A stretch of DNA of 64,000 bases from Serratia marcescens (GCF_029846115.1 NZ_JARVZZ010000001.1:1054001-1118000); one strand, 5' to 3'; shown: positions 9,486-20,011, counted from the stretch's first letter. The notes: generated by a model not told the origin, from the sequence alone. A program made the numbers and translations.

Positions 9486-11093
9486 ATGACACGTTCCTTG
9501 GGTAAATCGGGGATTCTGAAATTCGGTATTGGGCTGATCGCGTTGACCGTAGCGGCCAGCGTACAGGCCAAGACGTTGGTTTACTGTTCTGAAGGTTCCC
9601 CGGAAGGGTTCAACCCGCAGCTGTTTACCTCCGGCACCACCTATGACGCCAGCTCGGTACCGATCTACAACCGCCTGGTCGAATTCAAAATCGGCACCAC
9701 CGAACTGCAGCCGGGCCTGGCTGAGAAGTGGGACGTCAGCGAAGACGGCAAAACCTACACCTTCCACCTGCGCAAAGGCGTGAAGTGGCAGAGCAACAAA
9801 GACTTCAAACCGACGCGCGATTTCAACGCCGACGACGTGGTGTTCTCCTTTGAGCGCCAGTTGGATGCGAACAACGCTTACCACAAAGTGTCCGGCGGCA
9901 GCTACGAATACTTTGAAGGCATGGACATGCCTAAGCTGATCGCCAAGATTGAAAAAGTGGACGACAACACCGTGCGCTTCGTGCTGAACCGCCCGGAGGC
10001 GCCGTTCCTGGCTGACCTGGGTATGGACTTCGCGTCCATCCTGTCCGCCGAATACGCCGACGTGATGATGAAAGCCGGCACGCCGGAGAAAGTCGACCTG
10101 AACCCGATCGGCACCGGCCCGTTCCAGCTGCTGCAATACCAGAAAGACTCCAAGATCCTGTACAAGGCATTCGACGGTTTCTGGGGCACCAAGCCGAAGA
10201 TCGATCGCCTGGTGTTCTCCATCACGCCTGACGCCTCCGTGCGCTACGCCAAACTGCAGAAAAATGAATGCCAGGTGATGCCGTACCCGAACCCGGCCGA
10301 TATCGCCCGCATGAAGCAAGACAAGTCCATCAACCTGATGGAACAGCCGGGCCTGAACGTGGGCTACCTGTCGTTCAACGTCGAGAAAAAGCCGCTGGAT
10401 AACCTGAAGGTGCGCCAGGCGTTGACCATGGCGGTCAACAAGCAGGCGATCATCGACGCGGTTTATCAGGGCGCGGGCCAGGCGGCCAAGAACCTGATCC
10501 CGCCGACCATGTGGGGCTATAACGACGCGGTGCAGGATTACGCTTACGATCCGGCCAAGGCGAAAGCACTGCTGAAAGAAGCGGGCATGGCCGACGGTTT
10601 CAGCATCGACCTGTGGGCGATGCCGGTACAGCGCCCATACAACCCGAACGCGCGCCGCATGGCGGAAATGATCCAGGCCGACTGGGCCAAGATCGGCGTG
10701 AAAGCCAAAATCGTGACCTATGAGTGGGGTGAATACCTCAAGCGCGCCAAAGCGGGCGAGCATCAGACGGTGATGATGGGCTGGACCGGCGACAACGGGG
10801 ATCCGGATAACTTCTTCGCCACGCTGTTCAGCTGCGCGGCGGCGAAAGACGGCTCCAACTACTCCCGCTGGTGCTACAAGCCGTTTGAAGATCTGATTCA
10901 ACCGGCGCGCGCCGAATCCAACCACGACAAGCGTATCGAACTGTACAAGCAGGCGCAGGTGGTGATGCACGATCAGGCTCCGGCTCTGATTGTCGCACAC
11001 TCCACCGTGTACGAGCCTGTGCGTAAGGAAGTGAAAGGCTACGTCGTGGATCCACTCGGTAAGCATCACTTCGAGAATGTCTCTGTAGACTGA
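9486..11093 (+). CDS. dppA: Periplasmic dipeptide-binding protein DppA
   Basis: DppA binds dipeptides in the periplasm for the DppBCDF importer, and in E. coli also helps heme uptake and peptide chemotaxis. The ATG at 9486, after GGAGCAC, gives 535 residues, exactly the E. coli length. A longer frame opens at 9324 but would add non-signal sequence in front. A signal peptide ends at VQAKTLVYC (cleavage near residue 28). The SBP_bac_5 fold is clear: GSPEGFNPQ at the mature N-terminus, TYTFHLRKGVKWQ and NPIGTGPFQL. It is the first gene of dppABCDF and is separated from dppB by a large stem-loop that probably gives it higher expression than the membrane genes. Confidence 0.96.
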   Translation: MTRSLGKSGILKFGIGLIALTVAASVQAKTLVYCSEGSPEGFNPQLFTSGTTYDASSVPIYNRLVEFKIGTTELQPGLAEKWDVSEDGKTYTFHLRKGVKWQSNKDFKPTRDFNADDVVFSFERQLDANNAYHKVSGGSYEYFEGMDMPKLIAKIEKVDDNTVRFVLNRPEAPFLADLGMDFASILSAEYADVMMKAGTPEKVDLNPIGTGPFQLLQYQKDSKILYKAFDGFWGTKPKIDRLVFSITPDASVRYAKLQKNECQVMPYPNPADIARMKQDKSINLMEQPGLNVGYLSFNVEKKPLDNLKVRQALTMAVNKQAIIDAVYQGAGQAAKNLIPPTMWGYNDAVQDYAYDPAKAKALLKEAGMADGFSIDLWAMPVQRPYNPNARRMAEMIQADWAKIGVKAKIVTYEWGEYLKRAKAGEHQTVMMGWTGDNGDPDNFFATLFSCAAAKDGSNYSRWCYKPFEDLIQPARAESNHDKRIELYKQAQVVMHDQAPALIVAHSTVYEPVRKEVKGYVVDPLGKHHFENVSVD

Positions 11094-11107
11094 TTTCGAC
11101 CGCTTTA

Positions 11108-11172
11108 CCGGAGACGCACGAATGGACTTGCAGGGGCGCAACAGGTTTGCGCCCCTGCTGACCAGTCTCCGG
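11108..11172 (+). promoter_or_regulatory. Nested stem-loop between dppA and dppB
   Basis: An outer stem CCGGAGAC (11108-11115)/GTCTCCGG (11165-11172) encloses an inner stem CAGGGGCGCAA (11131-11141)/TTGCGCCCCTG (11147-11157). There is no U-tract. Such structures between a binding-protein gene and its permease genes usually block 3' exonucleases or attenuate the downstream message. Confidence 0.75.
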
Positions 11173-11263
11173 CGTATGGCCGTCGAATCGTTCAAAGGCA
11201 TGTGAGCGTTAATAAGCCTGGCGGACGATGAGCTGCCGGGCATTGATACAGAGAGTTCGGGAT

Positions 11264-12283
11264 ATGTTGCAGTTCATACTCCGACGTTTGGGGTTAGTTA
11301 TCCCAACGTTTATCGGCATTACATTGCTGACTTTTGCATTCGTCCATATGATCCCCGGCGACCCGGTGACCATCATGGCCGGGGAACGCGGTATCTCCGC
11401 CGAGCGCCACGCGCAGCTGATGGCGGAAATGGGGCTGGACAAGCCGCTCTATCAACAATATTTCTCCTATGTGTCCAACGTGCTGCACGGCGATCTGGGC
11501 ACCTCACTCAAAAGCCGCATCTCCGTCTGGAGCGAGTTCGTTCCGCGCTTTCAGGCCACGCTGGAGCTGGGCTTCTGCGCGATGCTTTTCGCGGTGCTGG
11601 TAGGCATCCCGGTCGGAGTGCTGGCGGCGGTCAAACGCGGCTCGGTCTTCGATCATACCGCGGTGGGCATCTCGCTGACCGGCTATTCGATGCCGATTTT
11701 CTGGTGGGGCATGATGCTGATCATGCTGGTGTCGGTGCAGCTTAACCTGACGCCGGTGTCGGGGCGCATCAGCGACACGGTATTCCTCGACGACAGCCAG
11801 CCGCTGACCGGCTTTATGCTGATAGACACCCTGATCTGGGGCGAGCAGGGCGACTTTATCGACGCGGTGATGCACATGATCCTGCCGGCCATCGTACTGG
11901 GCACCATTCCGCTGGCGGTGATCGTGCGCATGACCCGCTCCTCGATGCTGGAGGTGTTGGGTGAAGACTACATCCGCACCGCCCGCGCCAAGGGCGTGAG
12001 CCGCATGCGGGTGATCGTCGTTCACGCGCTGCGCAACGCGCTGCTGCCGGTAGTGACGGTGATCGGGCTGCAGGTCGGCACCATGCTGGCCGGCGCCATT
12101 CTGACCGAAACCATCTTCTCCTGGCCGGGACTGGGCCGCTGGCTGATCGACGCGCTGCAGCGCCGCGATTACCCGGTGGTGCAGGGCGGGGTGTTGCTGG
12201 TCGCCTGTATGATCATTCTGGTTAACCTGCTGGTAGACGTGCTCTACGGCGTGGTCAACCCGCGTATTCGCCACAAGAAATAA
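11264..12283 (+). CDS. dppB: Dipeptide ABC transporter permease DppB
   Basis: DppB is one of the two inner-membrane permease subunits of the dipeptide importer. The ATG at 11264 gives 339 residues, the E. coli length, starting MLQFILRRLG; a longer frame from 11228 is unlikely. About six membrane segments are visible. The EAA loop that contacts the ATPases is present as EDYIRTARAKGVSRMRVIVVHALRN, and ILTETIFSWPGLGRW is typical of the BPD_transp_1 oligopeptide class. It is followed by dppC after 11 bp. Confidence 0.96.
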   Translation: MLQFILRRLGLVIPTFIGITLLTFAFVHMIPGDPVTIMAGERGISAERHAQLMAEMGLDKPLYQQYFSYVSNVLHGDLGTSLKSRISVWSEFVPRFQATLELGFCAMLFAVLVGIPVGVLAAVKRGSVFDHTAVGISLTGYSMPIFWWGMMLIMLVSVQLNLTPVSGRISDTVFLDDSQPLTGFMLIDTLIWGEQGDFIDAVMHMILPAIVLGTIPLAVIVRMTRSSMLEVLGEDYIRTARAKGVSRMRVIVVHALRNALLPVVTVIGLQVGTMLAGAILTETIFSWPGLGRWLIDALQRRDYPVVQGGVLLVACMIILVNLLVDVLYGVVNPRIRHKK

Positions 12284-12294
12284 GGGGCGCTCTC

Positions 12295-13197
12295 ATGTCT
12301 CAAATCACTGAGTCTGCAGTTAAAGGTGCGCCGAAGCCGATGACCCCGTTTCAGGAGTTCTGGCACTATTTCAAGCGCAATAAAGGGGCCGTGGTCGGCC
12401 TGGTGTATATCGTTCTGATGCTGGTGATCGCGCTCGGCGCCGGGGTGCTGGCGCCGCATGCGCCGGCGGACCAGTTCCGCGACGCGCTGCTCAAGCCGCC
12501 GGTGTGGCAAGAGGGCGGCAGCTGGCAATATCTTCTCGGCACCGACGACGTGGGCCGCGACGTGCTGTCGCGCCTGATGTACGGTGCGCGCCTGTCGCTG
12601 CTGGTCGGCTGCCTGGTGGTGGTGCTGTCGCTGATCATGGGCGTGATATTCGGCCTGCTGGCCGGTTACTTCGGCGGCGTGGTGGACGCGATTATCATGC
12701 GCGTCGTCGACATCATGCTGGCCCTGCCGAGCCTGCTGCTGGCGCTGGTGCTGGTGGCGGTGTTCGGGCCGTCGATCGTCAACGCCTCGCTGGCGCTGAC
12801 CTTCGTCGCCCTGCCGCACTATGTGCGTCTGACGCGCGCAGCGGTGCTGGTGGAGGTGAACCGCGACTACGTCACCGCTTCGCGGGTGGCGGGTGCCGGC
12901 GCGCTGCGCCAGATGTTCGTCAATATTCTGCCTAACTGCCTGGCGCCTTTGATCGTGCAGGCTTCTCTCGGTTTCTCGAACGCCATTCTGGACATGGCCG
13001 CTCTCGGCTTTCTGGGCATGGGCGCGCAGCCGCCGACGCCGGAGTGGGGCACCATGCTCTCCGACGTGCTGCAGTTCGCGCAAAGCGCCTGGTGGGTGGT
13101 GACCTTCCCCGGCGTGGCGATCCTGCTGACGGTGCTGGCATTCAACCTGATGGGGGACGGTTTGCGTGACGCTCTCGACCCCAAACTCAAGCAGTAA
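12295..13197 (+). CDS. dppC: Dipeptide ABC transporter permease DppC
   Basis: DppC is the second permease subunit, pairing with DppB. The 300 residues begin with the short cytoplasmic region and first helix typical of OppC/DppC proteins (FWHYFKRNKGAVVGL), then GTDDVGRDVLSRLMYGARLSL before the core. The EAA loop appears as RDYVTASRVAGAGALRQMFVNILPN, and ILDMAALGFLGMGAQPPTPEWG is a family signature near the C-terminus. A GGGGCGC sequence lies just upstream of the ATG. It lies 15 bp before dppD. Confidence 0.96.
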   Translation: MSQITESAVKGAPKPMTPFQEFWHYFKRNKGAVVGLVYIVLMLVIALGAGVLAPHAPADQFRDALLKPPVWQEGGSWQYLLGTDDVGRDVLSRLMYGARLSLLVGCLVVVLSLIMGVIFGLLAGYFGGVVDAIIMRVVDIMLALPSLLLALVLVAVFGPSIVNASLALTFVALPHYVRLTRAAVLVEVNRDYVTASRVAGAGALRQMFVNILPNCLAPLIVQASLGFSNAILDMAALGFLGMGAQPPTPEWGTMLSDVLQFAQSAWWVVTFPGVAILLTVLAFNLMGDGLRDALDPKLKQ

Positions 13198-13212
13198 CAG
13201 AGGACGAGAGAG

Positions 13213-14189
<977 letters not shown>

Positions 14190-14193
<4 letters not shown>

Positions 14194-15179
14194 GCCAGAA
14201 TCAACCTTTACTGCAGGCGATTGACCTGAAGAAGCATTACCCGGTGAAAAAGGGCCTGTTCGCGCCGGAGCGGCTGGTCAAGGCGCTGGACGGCGTCTCC
14301 TTCACCCTGGAGCGTGGCAAAACGCTGGCAGTGGTCGGCGAGTCGGGCTGTGGCAAATCGACGCTCGGCCGTCTGCTGACGATGATCGAAGTGCCGACCG
14401 GCGGCGAGCTGTACTATCAGGGGCAAGATCTGCTGAAGCCGGACGTCTCAGCCGAGAAACTGCGCCGCCAGAAGATCCAAATCGTGTTCCAGAATCCTTA
14501 CGGTTCGCTCAACCCGCGCAAGAAGGTCGGGCAGATCCTCGAGGAGCCGCTGTTGATCAATACCTCGCTCAGCGCCGCCGAACGGCGGGAAAAAGCGCTG
14601 GAGATGATGGCGAAGGTCGGCCTGAAGACCGAGCATTACGACCGCTACCCGCACATGTTTTCCGGCGGCCAGCGTCAGCGTATCGCCATCGCCCGCGGGC
14701 TGATGCTGAACCCGGACGTGGTGATCGCCGATGAGCCGGTGTCGGCGTTGGACGTGTCGGTGCGCGCTCAGGTGCTGAACCTGATGATGGATCTGCAGCA
14801 GGAGCTGGGGCTGTCCTATGTGTTCATCTCGCACGATCTGTCGGTGGTGGAGCACATCGCCGACGAGGTGATGGTGATGTACCTCGGCCGCTGTGTGGAA
14901 AAGGGCAGCAAAGAGGCGATCTTCAACAATCCGCGCCATCCGTACACTCAGGTACTGCTGTCGGCAACGCCGCGATTGAACCCGGATATGCGCCGCGAGC
15001 GTATCAAGCTGACCGGCGAACTGCCCAGCCCGATGAACCCGCCGCCGGGCTGTGCGTTCAACGCCCGCTGCCGCCGCGCCTTCGGCACCTGCGTGCAGCT
15101 GCAGCCGCAGCTGAAACAGTACGGCGAGCAGATGGTGGCCTGCTTTGCGGTCGATCAGGACGAACATCCGGGGGCGTAA
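14190..15179 (+). CDS. dppF: Dipeptide ABC transporter ATP-binding protein DppF
   Basis: DppF is the second ATPase subunit. The 329 residues carry the Walker [11 protein letters not shown]-loop [11 protein letters not shown], signature FSGGQRQR, Walker [13 protein letters not shown] and H-loop ISHDLSV. The C-terminal oligo-HPY extension includes [14 protein letters not shown]. It starts with ATG overlapping the dppD stop by 4 nt and is the last gene of the operon, with an intrinsic terminator 28 bp after its stop. Confidence 0.96.
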
Positions 15180-15206
15180 GGTGCCGAACGTCACCGCTTA
15201 AATTCA

Positions 15207-15232
15207 CGCCGGCTTCACGCCGGCGTTTTTTA
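15207..15232 (+). terminator. Intrinsic terminator of the dpp operon
   Basis: CGCCGGC at 15207-15213 pairs with GCCGGCG at 15219-15225 around TTCAC and is followed by six Ts. Confidence 0.9.
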
Positions 15233-15430
15233 TTATTCAATCAAAGGGTTAATAAGTAGAGGGCGCCATAGTCCGTTGTTTTAATTAATTTCCTAATTAA
15301 ATCCTGATAAATGTTATTTTTTTAAGAATCTTCGCATGAGAATAATAATCGAATAATAGAATTTAACGACTTGTTGTTAATAGCATTCTATCGGTCGAGC
15401 GGCTTCACTGTTTTATTATAAGTAGCCCAA

Positions 15431-15457
15431 TAAAAAAGCACGCCGGCGGCGTGCTTT
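15431..15457 (-). terminator. Intrinsic terminator of bcsGFE
   Basis: Read on the minus strand, AAAGCACGCC pairs with GGCGTGCTTT around a 3-nt loop and runs into a T-tract (plus-strand As at 15432-15437). It lies 19 bp beyond the bcsG stop. The 200 bp between the two facing terminators is AT-rich and holds no gene. Confidence 0.9.
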
Positions 15458-15475
15458 GGGTGGATGAGGCCGCGT

Positions 15476-17131
15476 TTATTGCGGATAAGGCACCCAGTCG
15501 CCGCCGTTCAGGCGAATGTAGGGCTTGCCCTGATACTGCATCACGATGGCGTTGTCGTTTTCGGAGATGACCGGGGTCTGCGGCAGCCCCTGGGTCAGCG
15601 CCTGCCAGTCGACGCTGGATTCGCTGAAGACCTTGCCGTCCACCAGGCGCGACACCAGTTCAGACAGCGCCAGATAGCTGCTCGGCGTTTTGATCTGCAG
15701 AGGGCTGCCCTGATGCGGCGCCTTCATGCCCACCAGTTTGATGCCGACCGGCGTATGGGTGATGTTCGGGCTGGGAATATCGCGCAGGCCAGACATCTGC
15801 ATCTTGTCGCCCACCAACGCCGCGCCGTGTTCCGGCACGATCACCACCACCACTTTGCGGCCGGATTTCTCCAGTTGCTCGAGGAAGGTGTTCAGCTGAT
15901 CGAACAGCTTCTGGGCGCGCGGCCGATAGTCGGCGCTCTTGTTGGAGCCGACGAAGCGGTTGCCGTCGTGCAGCGGAATGATGTTGAAGAAGGTGGCTGT
16001 GCGGCCGTCACCGCCTTTTTGCTGCTGATCCAGCCAGCGGGTCAGCAATTCGAGATCGTTATAAATCGGCTCGCCGTCGAACGACGTCAGCTCGTTGCCG
16101 ACGCCGGCCTGCGACATCAGCGGCGCCTGCATGTCGCCCTGTTCACGCAGTTCTTTCAGGAAGTTGCCGAATACCCCGGAGTGATCGAGCATCAGCTGTT
16201 CCTTGAAGCCGAGCTTCGCCAGGTTGTCGAACAGGTAACACTGCTGGTTCACCGGCTGATACAGATCGTGATGCGAAAGCTGGCCGCAGCTGGCGCGCAG
16301 CAAACGGATGGCCGCCGGGCCGCTGTAGGCGGTGGCCGAGTTGAAGCTGTCGAACATGATGTCCATTTTCGACCACAGCGGGTGATTCTGCAGGTTGACC
16401 GCGTCCATATCGGCCCAGGCCAGCGAACAGATGTTGATCACCAGCAGATCGAACGGCTGGGCGTCGGCGGGCAAGGTGGCCGGGAACGCGGTAGCGCGAC
16501 CTTTTTCCCGCTCGTAGAACTGATTCAGGTAGGCCGTCAGGTTGGCGCTGGTCGGCGGCAGGCTGTCTGCCGGCGCAGCGTCTCCCGCCGCCGGCGCCGA
16601 CGTGGCCGGCGTATTGGCGCCGCTGGCTGAGGCCGTGGAGGGGGCGGGCAGCAGTGAGACCGCCGGCCCGGCGATGTTGACGATATTGAGCCACACCAGC
16701 GCCGCCACGGTGAACACCGTGACGCGCACCCACTGCGCGACGAACAGGTAGGCGATAAGCAGCACGAAGGCGGCGCCGACCATCTGCCAGTTGATAAAGC
16801 GGTTGATCAGCTCCAGCAGATATTGGGCGCTGAAGCCGGCCAGCTGCGAACCCTGGCTGAGAATGCTGTTGATGCCCGGCAGCCAGGTGTCGTGGTAGAA
16901 CAGCGCGATGCCGATCGGGATAGCGAGGTAGTGACGCCAGCGGTGCAGGCGCTGCGACGGGATCGGCATCAGCAGAAACGCCATGAACACCAGGTTCGGC
17001 AGCGCGTGGAAGTTCAGGTAGCCGAACCACAGCAGGCCGAATTTGGCCAGAAAATAGAGGTTCCAACCGCCCAGCCCACGCCAGTAGCGCCACAGAGCGT
17101 TATCGGGTTGCGTCTTCGAGTTTGGATTCAT
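15476..17131 (-). CDS. bcsG: Cellulose phosphoethanolamine transferase BcsG
   Basis: BcsG moves phosphoethanolamine from phospholipid onto glucose residues of nascent cellulose in the periplasm. The 551 residues comprise about five N-terminal membrane helices (to about residue 145), a linker, and an alkaline-phosphatase-fold catalytic domain. The motif TAYSGPAAIRLLRASCGQ contains the expected nucleophile, S270 here (S278 in E. coli). VIVPEHGAALVGDKM supplies the Glu-His metal ligands, and INICSLAWADMD begins the domain. The linker around residues 155-195 is rich in Ala, Pro, Ser and Thr. The start overlaps the bcsF stop by 4 nt. All catalytic motifs are intact, so modified rather than plain cellulose is expected. 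Confidence 0.95.
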   Translation of the reverse strand: MNPNSKTQPDNALWRYWRGLGGWNLYFLAKFGLLWFGYLNFHALPNLVFMAFLLMPIPSQRLHRWRHYLAIPIGIALFYHDTWLPGINSILSQGSQLAGFSAQYLLELINRFINWQMVGAAFVLLIAYLFVAQWVRVTVFTVAALVWLNIVNIAGPAVSLLPAPSTASASGANTPATSAPAAGDAAPADSLPPTSANLTAYLNQFYEREKGRATAFPATLPADAQPFDLLVINICSLAWADMDAVNLQNHPLWSKMDIMFDSFNSATAYSGPAAIRLLRASCGQLSHHDLYQPVNQQCYLFDNLAKLGFKEQLMLDHSGVFGNFLKELREQGDMQAPLMSQAGVGNELTSFDGEPIYNDLELLTRWLDQQQKGGDGRTATFFNIIPLHDGNRFVGSNKSADYRPRAQKLFDQLNTFLEQLEKSGRKVVVVIVPEHGAALVGDKMQMSGLRDIPSPNITHTPVGIKLVGMKAPHQGSPLQIKTPSSYLALSELVSRLVDGKVFSESSVDWQALTQGLPQTPVISENDNAIVMQYQGKPYIRLNGGDWVPYPQ

Positions 17132-17331
17132 GGCTGCTTCTTACGTTTAATCTGAGATGAGGAGCCTGTGCGCACCCATAAACCGGCGGATTTCAAATAG
17201 CGCGGCGATAACAACAGGTTTTGCCAGTATTGACGCAAATGCGGAAAACGCCGGTGAAAGGCGTAGCCCAGCGGAATGAAGATCAGCGCGCACAGCAGGA
17301 TCAGTTGCACGATGTCGTTAAGGTTCAGCAT
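17128..17331 (-). CDS. bcsF: Cellulose biosynthesis protein BcsF
   Basis: BcsF is a small inner-membrane protein that recruits BcsE and supports BcsG. This 67-residue frame has one N-terminal membrane helix (about 6-25, IVQLILLCALIFIPLGYAF) and a basic cytoplasmic tail. It overlaps bcsE by 14 nt at its start and bcsG by 4 nt at its end, the usual bcsEFG arrangement. Confidence 0.92.
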   Translation of the reverse strand: MLNLNDIVQLILLCALIFIPLGYAFHRRFPHLRQYWQNLLLSPRYLKSAGLWVRTGSSSQIKRKKQP

Positions 17332-18886
17332 GCGGGGTCTCCTGCGGGCCGAGCGGCAGCGTGAGGGCGACCGGCTGCCGCCGTTCTGCGGGCACCTCGG
17401 CCGCTTTCACGCTGGGGCGCGGCGTGGCGCCGGCGGTGCCGGTGGCCGAAATCTGCCAGCGGCCCTGGGCCATGCGTTTGATTTCCGAAATGATATCGAC
17501 GTCCTGGTGCCATACCACCCGGTTGCTGAAGGCTTCATCCACCGGCAGGCGGAAAATGAACTTCAGCGCGGTATCCAAATCGTTGATGCGGCAGGTGGAG
17601 AGGAACAGCACCAGCCGCCCCTGCACCACGGTCATCACGTCGCCGAAACGCCGCAGGTGGCACAGGGTCATCGCCTGTTCGGCGCGCAGGCCGGTGGCCG
17701 GCCGCAGCGCCACCATCACCCCTTTGCCGTCCTCGGGCAGCAGCGTGTTGCCCATCAGCGACAGCACCGCCTGACTGAACGGTTCCGGCCGCATATAGCC
17801 TTTGAGCTGCAGCGGGCGCAAGCCGGCCAGCAGCGCATCGATGTCGGCGGGCACATGGCGTGAGAAGCGCTGCCCCTGAATGCCCTCGAGCATGGTCAGA
17901 AAACGCGACAGCGGCGCAACGTGCGGCACGATAAGGTTGGCGCCGCAGGCCAGCAGCAGGCGTTCGTCGCTGTAGCGCAGGCTGGCGCTCATCTCGCGCA
18001 CCGCGATTTTCAGGCCACTCCCGCGGCTGCGGCGCAGGGTGTGGATCTGGTGCGCCAGGTGATCGATTTGGTCGCTTTGGTACAACGCGAAAATCAACGT
18101 CGCCGAGAGCCTCAACATGCCGTGTTGCGCCAGTTCGTCGTTGTTCTCCAGCAGCTGCCAGTTGGCGGACAGCGGCGGCGCGCCTTCCAGGATGCTGCGC
18201 TCGGCCAGATACAGGCCTTCGTCGCTGCGCAAGGCGGTGGGGGAGGGTTGGCTATTTTCATCCTCGCCCTGCCAAACGCCTGCTGCGGCGTACAGCGTCA
18301 GCAGCTGATTGGCGTTGATGCCGTTTTCGGTGCTCCACCAGTTCACCAGGTATTGCGCGCTGTCCTGCTGCCATTGCAGGCTGGACAGGCCGTTCAGGAT
18401 GCGATGCTGCGCGCTGAGCTGCCCCTTGAGCTTATTGATGCCGCCGCCGTGGCTGAGGATCAACAGCGTACACCCTTGCCGCCGCAGCCACGCGGCGAGG
18501 GCGCGGGTCCACTCGCGCAGCTCTTCGGTGGTGAAGGTTTGCCACAGGCTGGCGTGGGCCAGCAGGATAAGTAAGCGATTTTGCGGCCGCAGGGCGCGCA
18601 TCAGATCGTCGCTCAGCTGCGTCAGCGCGGCTTTTTTCTCCGGTAATTGATACAGCGGCAGTTTCTGCAAAGCAGGCGAAGCCAGCTCGGCCAGCAAGCG
18701 ATCGGGTTTATCGCCGCTGCAGATCAGGGCGACTTTGTGGGTGGCCGGCTGGGCGGCGATGACCTGGCGACACAGCAGCGCGGCGTCGCTTTGCCTGTCG
18801 ATATTGATCCAATACAGCCCGGGGGCCTGCATCACCGACAGCTCTTCCCAAATCTGCCGAATGCCTAGAGAAAAAGAGTGCGCCAT
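17318..18886 (-). CDS. bcsE: c-di-GMP-binding cellulose regulator BcsE
   Basis: BcsE is a cytoplasmic protein that binds cyclic di-GMP and is needed for maximal cellulose production through contacts with BcsF, BcsR and BcsQ. The 522 residues match E. coli BcsE (523). The protein has a degenerate receiver-like and NTPase-like N-terminal part and a degenerate GGDEF-like C-terminal domain. There the c-di-GMP site RxGD is present as RFGD at residues 413-416. FLSTCRINDLDTAL is a conserved family stretch. It is the first gene of the minus-strand bcsEFG operon, divergent from bcsRQABZC. Confidence 0.94.
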   Translation of the reverse strand: MAHSFSLGIRQIWEELSVMQAPGLYWINIDRQSDAALLCRQVIAAQPATHKVALICSGDKPDRLLAELASPALQKLPLYQLPEKKAALTQLSDDLMRALRPQNRLLILLAHASLWQTFTTEELREWTRALAAWLRRQGCTLLILSHGGGINKLKGQLSAQHRILNGLSSLQWQQDSAQYLVNWWSTENGINANQLLTLYAAAGVWQGEDENSQPSPTALRSDEGLYLAERSILEGAPPLSANWQLLENNDELAQHGMLRLSATLIFALYQSDQIDHLAHQIHTLRRSRGSGLKIAVREMSASLRYSDERLLLACGANLIVPHVAPLSRFLTMLEGIQGQRFSRHVPADIDALLAGLRPLQLKGYMRPEPFSQAVLSLMGNTLLPEDGKGVMVALRPATGLRAEQAMTLCHLRRFGDVMTVVQGRLVLFLSTCRINDLDTALKFIFRLPVDEAFSNRVVWHQDVDIISEIKRMAQGRWQISATGTAGATPRPSVKAAEVPAERRQPVALTLPLGPQETPHAEP

Positions 18887-19075
18887 AGGATGTGTTCTAC
18901 TTTCGTTGAAAGCCGACTAAAGGCGTTTATATTTAAAGATAGTCATTTTTGCTCTGGCAATAACAAATCTCCGACGCTCCACAACAATATTTGTTGAGAA
19001 TCATCTTATTGCCTCTCTCTTTTTGTATCGTTGCTATAGTTAATTAACATAGCCTATTTTCGCCAAGGCGGAAAA
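18887..19075. promoter_or_regulatory. Divergent bcsE/bcsR control region
   Basis: This AT-rich 189-bp gap must hold both cellulose promoters. On the plus strand a -10-like TATAGT lies at 19035-19040 without a good -35, suggesting an activated or sigma-S type promoter. AAGGCGG at 19065-19071 is the bcsR ribosome binding site. I can name no specific regulator site. Confidence 0.5.
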
Positions 19076-19267
19076 ATGAATAACGCATCCACCCATTTTC
19101 GTGCAGCGGCGCCTGGGGAGAGCCAGGATGACCTGCAGGCGCTCAGTCAGGCTTTTTCATTGCCGAAATTAAGCTATGTCGATATTTCGCGGCAGGAGCG
19201 GTTAACGCAAATGATGACGCGCTGGCCACTGTTGGCCGAATTGGCGCAGACCACGGGGAGCCACTGA
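19076..19267 (+). CDS. bcsR: Cellulose biosynthesis regulator BcsR
   Basis: BcsR is a small cytoplasmic protein that forms a complex with BcsQ and BcsE and is needed for BcsA stability and cellulose secretion. The 63-residue frame contains the conserved core LPKLSYVDISRQERL (about 31-45). Translation starts at the ATG 19076, 5 nt after AAGGCGG. It opens the operon and is followed 3 bp later by bcsQ. Confidence 0.92.
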   Translation: MNNASTHFRAAAPGESQDDLQALSQAFSLPKLSYVDISRQERLTQMMTRWPLLAELAQTTGSH

Positions 19268-19270
19268 TCT

Positions 19271-20011
19271 ATGCCGGTGATCGCGCTGCAAGGGTTGCGG
19301 GGTGGAATGGGGACGACGTCGGTCACGGCGGCGCTCGCCTGGGCGTTGCAGCAGCTGGGCGAGTCGGTGTTGGCGATCGATTTCACGTCGGACAATCTGC
19401 TGCGCCTGCATTTCAACACGCCGTTCGAGCTGGCGCGCGGCTGGGCCCGCGCAGAGCGGGACGGCGGGCGCTGGCAGGAAGGGGCGCTGCGTTATTGTGA
19501 AAACCTCGACTTTCTGCCCTTTGGCCGCCTGAATGCGCTGGAACGGCTGGAAGTGCAGAGTCAGTGTCGGGAGCAGCCGGAACGCTGGCGCGACAACGTG
19601 CGCCAACTGATCGCCGGCGATCCGCAGCGCTGGATCCTGCTGGATGTCCCGGTCGGGGACGGCGTTCTGGCGCAGCAGGCGCTGCAGCTTGCCGACAGCG
19701 TGTTCGTGCTGTTGAACCCCGACGCCAACTGCCAGGTGCGGCTCCATCAGCAGACGCTGCCGAACGACTGCCGTTTCCTGGTCAATCACTACTCCTCCGC
19801 CAGCCAGCTGCAGCAGGATCTGCATCAGCTGTGGCTGCAAACCCTGAGCGGTCTGCTGCCGGTGGTGATCCACCGCGACGAAGCGTTGGCGGAAGCGCTG
19901 GCGGTCAAACAGCCGTTGGGCGAGTACCGCCCCGAGAGCCTGGCGGCGGATGAAGTGCTGACGCTGGCCAACTGGTGCCTGATCAACCTCAAACGGGGCG
20001 TTGCGCCATGA
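19271..20011 (+). CDS. bcsQ: Cellulose biosynthesis ATPase BcsQ (MinD/ParA-like)
   Basis: BcsQ is a ParA/MinD-superfamily protein that localises the cellulose synthase at the cell pole and forms part of the cytoplasmic vestibule with BcsR and BcsE. The 246 residues begin with VIALQGLRGGMGTTSVT, a deviant Walker A. The usual lysine before the glycines is R and the invariant GKT lysine is T, as in E. coli BcsQ (RGGVGTTT). The Walker A' aspartate is in LAIDFTSDN, and LLDVPVGDG corresponds to Walker B. The stop overlaps the bcsA ATG (ATGA). No premature stop is present, unlike the K-12 allele of E. coli bcsQ. Confidence 0.94.
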   Translation: MPVIALQGLRGGMGTTSVTAALAWALQQLGESVLAIDFTSDNLLRLHFNTPFELARGWARAERDGGRWQEGALRYCENLDFLPFGRLNALERLEVQSQCREQPERWRDNVRQLIAGDPQRWILLDVPVGDGVLAQQALQLADSVFVLLNPDANCQVRLHQQTLPNDCRFLVNHYSSASQLQQDLHQLWLQTLSGLLPVVIHRDEALAEALAVKQPLGEYRPESLAADEVLTLANWCLINLKRGVAP

